A stretch of 8,289 nt of DNA from Chitinophagaceae bacterium (GTDB lineage Bacteria > Bacteroidota > Bacteroidia > Chitinophagales > Chitinophagaceae), in contig JALOMX010000107.1 in NCBI GenBank assembly GCA_025455245.1, forward strand, positions 1-8,289. The letters run 5' to 3'. The notes under the pieces were generated by a model, which saw only the letters and a program-made list of their open reading frames with translations, searched no databases and was not told the DNA's origin. The position numbers and the translations under genes are program-made. Each line of letters begins with the position of its first letter. Within the stretch, counting starts at the first letter, position 1. Positions 5,248 through 8,289 of this stretch are shown here, piece after piece.

Positions 5248-6978
5248 TTATTTTAATCTATAAATCGGATATCTGTTAAAGGATGGTTCAAAATAAGGGG
5301 AATTTCTGTAAACCCAATTCAATATCTGATTGGCATTTTTGGCAAACTCAGGTTCTGCGGCCTTTTTGGCATCAAGTTGTTTTTTAAGTTCAGGATTCTT
5401 TTTAAGCCACTCTGCCGCTACCTCTTCCCACCGGTAATTGCTGTATCCTTCCTTTTGTTGCAGGATGGCATCAAAATAATTCCAGGTGAAATAGCTGTCA
5501 GCACCGGTTGGTTCAAGCATTTCTATCACAAAGCGGTCTGTATGGTTTCCCATTTCAACAATAAAATCGCCCTTTAGAACCTTTATTTTTTCGTAATGAG
5601 TCGTTGTTTTTACATTGTTGTGCCTGAAATGATTTTCGTAAGGACGTTGGGCCGCCGTATAGCTTTCTATCCTGTACACTTCAAGTTCCATCAGCGTGTC
5701 ACGTTCTATCCTTTTCAAAGGCACATTGTTTAAAGCCAGTTTTTCGTGGACCATATGCCAGCCCTGTGGTATAATGTATGCTTTAGGTTTTTGTACAAAC
5801 TGAACCGGTTTGAAATAACAATAAAATTTAATCGGGACGTTGAAAGGCCTGTCGCGGCGGTAATACATGCGTGGTAAACCGGTTACCTCGCTGATGGTGG
5901 TGTCGCGGTGATATCCTTTAAAGTCAAGGGTGTTATGAACTGACGTATCCACCTTCCAGTCAAGGGCAAATTGCTGTTGTTTTTTTACCATCTCCCTTGC
6001 CTGCATTCTCATCATTTTTAGGCTGTCTGCTTTTTGTGATGCGGTGGAATAAATGCTTACCATCAGGTCGTAAGTACTTTTTACCCTTTCCCTGTAAGGT
6101 TTCAACATGTGGGTTTCGGGTACAAAACCAATGCACTGAAATAAAGCCGCATATCCTGAAGAATACCGGGGAGGATCGTAAAATTGGGTCATGCCGCGGC
6201 TAAGGTCATAGGCGCTAAAGTTTACATAAGGAAAAAGGTCCCATCCTTTTGTTTTCATGTCTTTATAAATACCCGGCTCAAAACTATTGCGCAGGAAATT
6301 ACCAAGCGGTTCACCTAACTTGTCGTATTGGGTAGTCAGCAGGGTCATGGTGTGCTGAAAATCTGCGCCATCGCTTACGTGGTTATCGATGAGGATATGA
6401 GGGTCGAGCCACTGGAAAATGGCATTGAAGGAGGCTGCATTGCGGCTGTCGAGTTTTGTAAAGTCCCTGTTCAGGTCAAGGTTTTGTGCGTTTCCCCTGA
6501 AACCATATTCTTTTGGGCCGTTTTGGTTTACTCGGCTGTACGGTCCCCGGTTAAGGGCACCGCCTATGTTGTAAACCGGTATTATGGCAAGGCTCACGTC
6601 TTTAGGCAGTTTGATCTTTCCTTCTGCAATATCCCGTACAAGCAACTGGCTTGCATCGGTTCCGTCCGGTTCGCCCGGATGAATGCTGTTGTTTACCAAA
6701 ATAACAATCTTGCCCTCCTTATGCCATTGTGAGGGATCAAATTTTCCTTCTGAATCAACAAGAAGGACCACATGCAGCGGATAGCCGGCGTCCGTTGTCC
6801 CTTTCTCAACCATTTCAATCATTTTCGATTGCCCGGCAGCTTCCTTAAAAAATGAAATGGTCTGATGGTAAGTTGAAGATTCTTCACCGGATGAAACCTC
6901 AAATACTGTTTTTGGATATTGGCCGATAGACTGAAGAGAAAGAAGAATTCCTGAAATAATGAAAATGATTCTGAACAT
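5248..6978 (-). CDS. Secreted M14-family zinc metallopeptidase (carboxypeptidase-like)
   Basis: A 576-residue exported protein. The signal peptide (1-19) is probably cleaved SIG|Q before Gln20. The M14 fold follows: zinc ligands His100 and Glu103 in HPGEPDG, and His200 in DNHVSDG. NLDLNRDF (166-173) supplies the Asn170-Arg171 pair that holds the substrate carboxylate, and Arg144 or Arg149 in NRGPYSRV is a candidate for the second arginine. FVPETHMLK (285-293) carries Glu288, the candidate general base. The zinc site looks intact, so the protein should be active. Substrate is unknown: peptides or peptidoglycan stems are both possible. After about residue 310 come a helical, charged stretch and then a long C-terminal region I cannot assign to a domain. 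It is the first gene of a two-gene operon with the MORN/TonB protein. The ATG at 6978 is the only start that preserves the signal peptide. Confidence 0.92.
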   Translation of the reverse strand: MFRIIFIISGILLSLQSIGQYPKTVFEVSSGEESSTYHQTISFFKEAAGQSKMIEMVEKGTTDAGYPLHVVLLVDSEGKFDPSQWHKEGKIVILVNNSIHPGEPDGTDASQLLVRDIAEGKIKLPKDVSLAIIPVYNIGGALNRGPYSRVNQNGPKEYGFRGNAQNLDLNRDFTKLDSRNAASFNAIFQWLDPHILIDNHVSDGADFQHTMTLLTTQYDKLGEPLGNFLRNSFEPGIYKDMKTKGWDLFPYVNFSAYDLSRGMTQFYDPPRYSSGYAALFQCIGFVPETHMLKPYRERVKSTYDLMVSIYSTASQKADSLKMMRMQAREMVKKQQQFALDWKVDTSVHNTLDFKGYHRDTTISEVTGLPRMYYRRDRPFNVPIKFYCYFKPVQFVQKPKAYIIPQGWHMVHEKLALNNVPLKRIERDTLMELEVYRIESYTAAQRPYENHFRHNNVKTTTHYEKIKVLKGDFIVEMGNHTDRFVIEMLEPTGADSYFTWNYFDAILQQKEGYSNYRWEEVAAEWLKKNPELKKQLDAKKAAEPEFAKNANQILNWVYRNSPYFEPSFNRYPIYRLK

Positions 6979-6983
6979 GGGAA

Positions 6984-6991
6984 CAAAAATA
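6984..6991 (-). promoter_or_regulatory. Possible -7 box of the M14 peptidase operon
   Basis: On the minus strand TATTTTTG (6991-6984) matches TAnnTTTG and lies 5 bases from the ATG at 6978, so a transcript from it would be nearly leaderless. No TTTG sits about 20 bases upstream. A chance match in AT-rich DNA is possible. Confidence 0.4.
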
Positions 6992-7062
6992 GGAAAAGGA
7001 GCCTCATCGTTCTTTTTAACATATTGTGTCTAAAGCAAAAACCATAATGAATTTAAAAAATG

Positions 7063-7069
7063 TAATTTG
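7063..7069 (+). promoter_or_regulatory. Weak promoter-like box before the AsmA-like gene
   Basis: TAATTTG resembles TAnnTTTG with one base missing between the two halves, and is followed by C C as in the purM and ATPase promoters. It ends 11 bases before the ATG at 7081. No -33 TTTG is seen. It is the best candidate in the 102-bp divergent intergenic region. Confidence 0.3.
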
Positions 7070-7080
7070 CCTTTACGAAT

Positions 7081-8289
7081 ATGTCAAAAGGTGTTGAGCC
7101 CATAAAATTCAGGTCGGTTTTTCGCGTTCTGGGATATGTATTCCTGGGATTACTGCTTGTTTTTGGCGGCCTTCATTTGTTTATTTATTACAAAGCCAAC
7201 ACCTTGCTGAAGGCCTTTGTAGAACAGGTAAGTGACGGAAACTATACTGCTCAGTCAAAATCGGTAAGGTTCGCTTATTTGCCATTCAGGATAAAAGCCT
7301 ATGGGCTTCATTTTTATCCTATGGATACCACGGAGGCGGAGAGTCTTTATGATATTAAGGCCGATACGCTTCAGCTAAAGCTGACCTCACTTATCCCATT
7401 GCTGTTTTACAATTCACTTGAAGTGAAAGAGGTGAGACTGGTAAAACCAATGGTGTTGGTTCGTTCAGATGCCGGAGGTTCTTTCAAAGGAAAAGCAAGA
7501 TTCAATATTCCCATAAAAGAAATTCAGGATGGATTGCTAAAAAGCCTCGACCTGTTGCAGGTAGACAAGTGTGTAATTCTTGATGGGGGATTTAAACTGA
7601 TGAGGGAGGATATCAGAAAAGATCTTGCTATAAATCATATTGACCTGACCATTGATAGTTTGCTTGCCGCAAAAAGCGGTATGCTCTCGGTAAACGGCGA
7701 TACGGTAGGTGCTCATATCATTTTAAAGGTAACAAGACCGGATATTGTTATTCCGGATACCAACTATCTTGTTGCCGTTGACAGACTGCTTGTTGATACC
7801 CGCAAAAATGTATTTGATATTGATGAACTGCGATTTTCAAGAAATAAAAAGGAAGATGCCTACGATACCATAAAACTATCTTCAATTTCTCTTCGGGGCT
7901 TAAATTGGAACGACTTTCTGAACGAGGGAATTGTTGAGCTCGATAGTGTGATGGTAAAAAATGGGTTGGCGCAAATTGATCTGACAGACCGGTTTATTTT
8001 CCAGAAGCGGTCGCAGGAAGAGAAAAGGAAGCAGCAGGAGTTGGCAAATATTCCCTTAATTATTCATTACGCCAATGTTCAGGAGGTTTCCTATAAACTC
8101 AGATCAAGGAGACGCGATGGTTCTTTCACGATTTTGCTTGATGGAGATAGTTTGCTTGTTCGTGAATTACGTTTGTTAGATACGGCTAATCAGCCATTAA
8201 AGCTTGGTGCATTATCGCTGAATGTCCGGAACTATACTGATCAGGATGATAAAAAGACCTATCTCGCAGGTTTCGACAAACTGACTATC
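7081..8289 (+). CDS. Membrane-anchored AsmA-like protein, 5' part only
   Basis: An open frame of 403 codons from an ATG at 7081 runs without a stop to the right edge, so the gene is cut by the window. The N-terminus is a short basic cytoplasmic tail (1-13), then one hydrophobic helix (about 14-37, FRVLGYVFLGLLLVFGG onward). The rest is extracytoplasmic, rich in alternating hydrophobic residues typical of beta strands. The region after the helix, with TLLKAFVEQVSDGNYTAQ (41-58), SVRFAYLPFRIKAYGLHF (61-78) and LEVKEVRLVKPMVLV (113-127), has the layout of AsmA/DUF748-type proteins, whose N-terminal domain describes a layer of beta strands continuing into a long groove. A charged stretch (309-321, KRSQEEKRKQQEL) interrupts the strands. 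The AsmA/TamB superfamily is associated with lipid transport and outer-membrane biogenesis. The family assignment rests on pattern, not on a diagnostic motif. It diverges from the M14 operon. Confidence 0.75.
   Translation, partial: MSKGVEPIKFRSVFRVLGYVFLGLLLVFGGLHLFIYYKANTLLKAFVEQVSDGNYTAQSKSVRFAYLPFRIKAYGLHFYPMDTTEAESLYDIKADTLQLKLTSLIPLLFYNSLEVKEVRLVKPMVLVRSDAGGSFKGKARFNIPIKEIQDGLLKSLDLLQVDKCVILDGGFKLMREDIRKDLAINHIDLTIDSLLAAKSGMLSVNGDTVGAHIILKVTRPDIVIPDTNYLVAVDRLLVDTRKNVFDIDELRFSRNKKEDAYDTIKLSSISLRGLNWNDFLNEGIVELDSVMVKNGLAQIDLTDRFIFQKRSQEEKRKQQELANIPLIIHYANVQEVSYKLRSRRRDGSFTILLDGDSLLVRELRLLDTANQPLKLGALSLNVRNYTDQDDKKTYLAGFDKLTI

Noticed and set aside
6328..6732. A 134-codon plus-strand open frame antisense to the M14 peptidase
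   Set aside because: It lies wholly opposite a conserved part of the peptidase containing the zinc ligands, has no promoter or motif, and is explained by the opposite coding constraint.

Overview
The window looks like ordinary chromosome from a member of the Bacteroidota, probably of the Chitinophagia/Sphingobacteriia type. The evidence is: a 390-residue PurM of the long Bacteroidota form; promoters matching the Bacteroidota consensus TTTG-N20/21-TAnnTTTG; A/T-rich leaders without Shine-Dalgarno sequences; secreted proteins whose predicted mature N-terminus is glutamine; and a periplasmic protein combining MORN-like repeats with a TonB C-terminal domain. No mobile element, CRISPR array, tRNA or rRNA was seen.

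Layout. Positions 1-397 hold no gene I can support. A transaldolase-family gene (398-1054, +) converges on ribF (1142-2131, -). The space between them holds repeats and a long hairpin that overlaps the ribF stop codon and probably works as a terminator. ribF diverges from purM (2260-3432, +), and two good Bacteroidota promoters stand back to back between them. purM is followed on the same strand by a separately promoted ABC ATPase resembling FtsE (3520-4212, +). That gene converges, with 20 bp between stops, on a two-gene minus-strand operon: an M14 zinc peptidase (5248-6978) followed 7 bp later by the MORN/TonB protein (4233-5240). Divergent from the peptidase is the start of a large membrane-anchored AsmA-like protein (7081 to beyond the right edge, +).

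Function. The first half is housekeeping: pentose-phosphate metabolism (transaldolase), FMN/FAD synthesis (RibF), purine synthesis (PurM) and a cell-division-type ABC ATPase. The second half concerns the envelope: a secreted peptidase, a periplasmic TonB-domain protein and an inner-membrane-anchored AsmA-like protein. I found no convincing undescribed system. The most useful observations are regulatory (back-to-back promoters, a hairpin over a stop codon, competing stem-loops, a promoter-proximal palindrome) and residue-level (transaldolase-type rather than aldolase-type active site, glutamine N-termini).
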